From Streptomyces olivaceus (GTDB lineage Bacteria; Actinomycetota; Actinomycetes; Streptomycetales; Streptomycetaceae), in NCBI RefSeq assembly GCF_000721235.1, contig NZ_JOFH01000048.1:1-38396 (forward strand): 38,396 nucleotides of DNA, read 5' to 3'. Below the pieces are notes generated by a model, which did not search any database, was not told where the DNA came from, and saw only the letters and a program-made list of their open reading frames with translations. Made by a program: the position numbers and the translations under genes. Below are positions 37,318-38,396 of this stretch, one piece after another; within the stretch, counting starts at the first letter, position 1, and the number at the start of each line of letters is the position of its first letter.

Positions 37318-38396
37318 ATGATCGAGCGAGAGTCCGAGCTCGCTGAGTTGGCTGCAGCTTTTGCGGAGTCCGCCGCTGGGGGCGTGCGGGTTGTCGTGCT
37401 TCAGGGGGTTGTCGGAACCGGTAAGACTGCGTTGTTCTGGAGTTGGCCGAGCAGAGCACGGTGGTGATCGCCATCGACGACACGCAGTATCTCGACGCGT
37501 TCTCCCAGGACTGGCTGATCTATCTGCTCCGCCGAGCCGGGTGCGCTCGCCTTTTGGTTGTGTTTGGTTGGCGCGACGACGACATCGAGATGTCCCCGGA
37601 CAACTCCCGCCTCCTGTGCGCCGAGCTCTACCAGCAGTCCTATCTGCGGCGGTTGCTGCTGGCCCCACTGTCGTCCAGCGGCGTCGCGCAGCTCATGGCC
37701 GGGCGACTTTCCGAGTCCGGTTCGACGGAGCTGGCCGCGCAGGCCCACCGGCTTACGGGTGGGAATCTGCTTCTGCTGCATGGGTTACTGGAGGACAGCC
37801 GGGCCGCCGCGGGTGGCGATGGTCCGCCGGCGGAGCTGTGCACCGGGCCGGAGTTCGAGCGGGCGGTGCAGTTGGTTCTGGCCCGCTGTGATCCGGCGAC
37901 GTTGCGGGTTGCCGGTGCGGTCTCGGTCGTCGGTGAGCCGTCGGGGTTCGCGTATCTCGACCGGCTGGTCGGCGTCCCGTCGGACCGGGTCGCCGTCGCC
38001 ATGCAGGTACTGACCCGCACGGGTCTGGTGGAGGCCGGCCGGATGCGGCACCCGGTCATGGCCCATGTCGTGCTCAACGCCTTCTCGGCTGCGGACCGTT
38101 CCGAGTTGAGCCGGCGTGCTGTGGATCTGCTCAGGGCGTGCGGTGCGGACTCGTTGACGATCGCGGAGCACTTCGTCGCCTCGGGCCGTCTCGACGACCC
38201 GTCGGCGGTGCTGAACCTGGTGGAGGGGGCGAAGCAGGCGCTGAAGGAGGGTCATGCGCGGCGGGCCACGGAGCTGCTGCGCCTGGCGTACCAGGTGGAT
38301 ACCGGCGGCCGGCGGCGGGTGGAGATCCTGGCTCTGCTGCTGCGGGCGGGGTGGCGGGAGGACCTGCGGGCCTCGGTCGGGCATCTGCCCGAGCTG
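37318..38396 (+). pseudogene. LuxR-type (LAL) ATPase regulator, frameshifted, running off the window
   Basis: ATG 37318 (AGGGG 7 nt upstream) starts MIERESELAELAAAFAESA with Walker A LQGVVGTGKTAL, typical of LAL regulators. At about 37437 the frame must change: the first frame stops at 37467, while the second carries LELAEQSTVVIAIDDTQYLD (Walker B), DWLIYLLRRAGCARLLVVFGWRDD, LTGGNLLLLHGLLED, and helical repeats to the window end. In intact relatives 80-100 residues separate Walker A from Walker B; here only about 10 do. So a deletion of roughly 250 nt with frameshift has removed part of the ATPase. The C-terminal TPR and LuxR HTH would lie beyond 38396. Confidence 0.8.

Noticed and set aside
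1..38396. tRNA genes, rRNA, CRISPR arrays, insertion sequences
   Set aside because: Looked for by eye on both strands; no cloverleaf-like TTCRANNY arm contexts, regular spacer arrays or transposase frames were recognised.

Overview
The window is high-GC chromosomal DNA from an actinomycete, almost certainly a Streptomyces. Codon use is strongly third-position G/C, GTG starts are common, and several genes have -10 boxes set for leaderless transcripts. The middle carries the conserved Streptomyces run Nif3-like protein, zinc-ribbon protein, fused RNase HI/phosphatase, KDPG aldolase, YaaA and rnpB. The fused enzyme matches what is known of S. coelicolor SCO2299. No tRNA, rRNA, CRISPR array, transposase or complete mobile element was seen.

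Region 1 (1-16.2 kb). A KstR-like TetR regulator is divergent from a tightly overlapping trio: GT4 glycosyltransferase, SAM methyltransferase and an alpha/alpha-toroid 'prenyltransferase-like' protein. A perfect match to the KstR operator pattern lies between them. Next come two membrane proteins, an N-acetylmuramoyl-L-alanine amidase, a class I methyltransferase, two divergent MFS exporters (one with a C-terminal Ig-like/carboxypeptidase-regulatory domain), a DesK/DesR-type two-component pair split by repeat-rich DNA, a double-hotdog MaoC-type hydratase, a 55-residue conserved-looking protein and a large protein of unknown function.

Region 2 (16.4-22.9 kb) is core genome. It holds nif3-like, zinc-ribbon (apparently a CTG start), RNase HI/phosphatase, eda, yaaA, a two-helix membrane protein, a MerR regulator and the RNase P RNA gene.

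Region 3 (22.9-36.7 kb) looks like an accessory redox/stress island that begins right after rnpB. It contains a PPOX-type flavoprotein overlapping a hemerythrin-like protein, a divergent TetR regulator, a membrane-fused type-II NADH dehydrogenase with two membrane proteins built from the same transmembrane module, a cytochrome-b-like/molybdopterin fusion with features of dual Sec/Tat insertion, an AfsR-like regulator lacking its TPR region, a flavodoxin-fold protein, a zinc-finger/coiled-coil protein, a DM13 redox-domain protein, and an ECF sigma factor flanked by two paralogous 76-residue zinc-binding anti-sigma-like proteins. Three transcription starts in the island share one unusual promoter-like element (TGTAAC, 17-18 nt, CACTGA). 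The element suggests a local regulon, possibly of the encoded sigma factor.

Region 4 (36.7-38.4 kb) is about 0.6 kb without convincing genes, followed by a LuxR-type (LAL) ATPase regulator broken by an internal deletion/frameshift and running off the window end.
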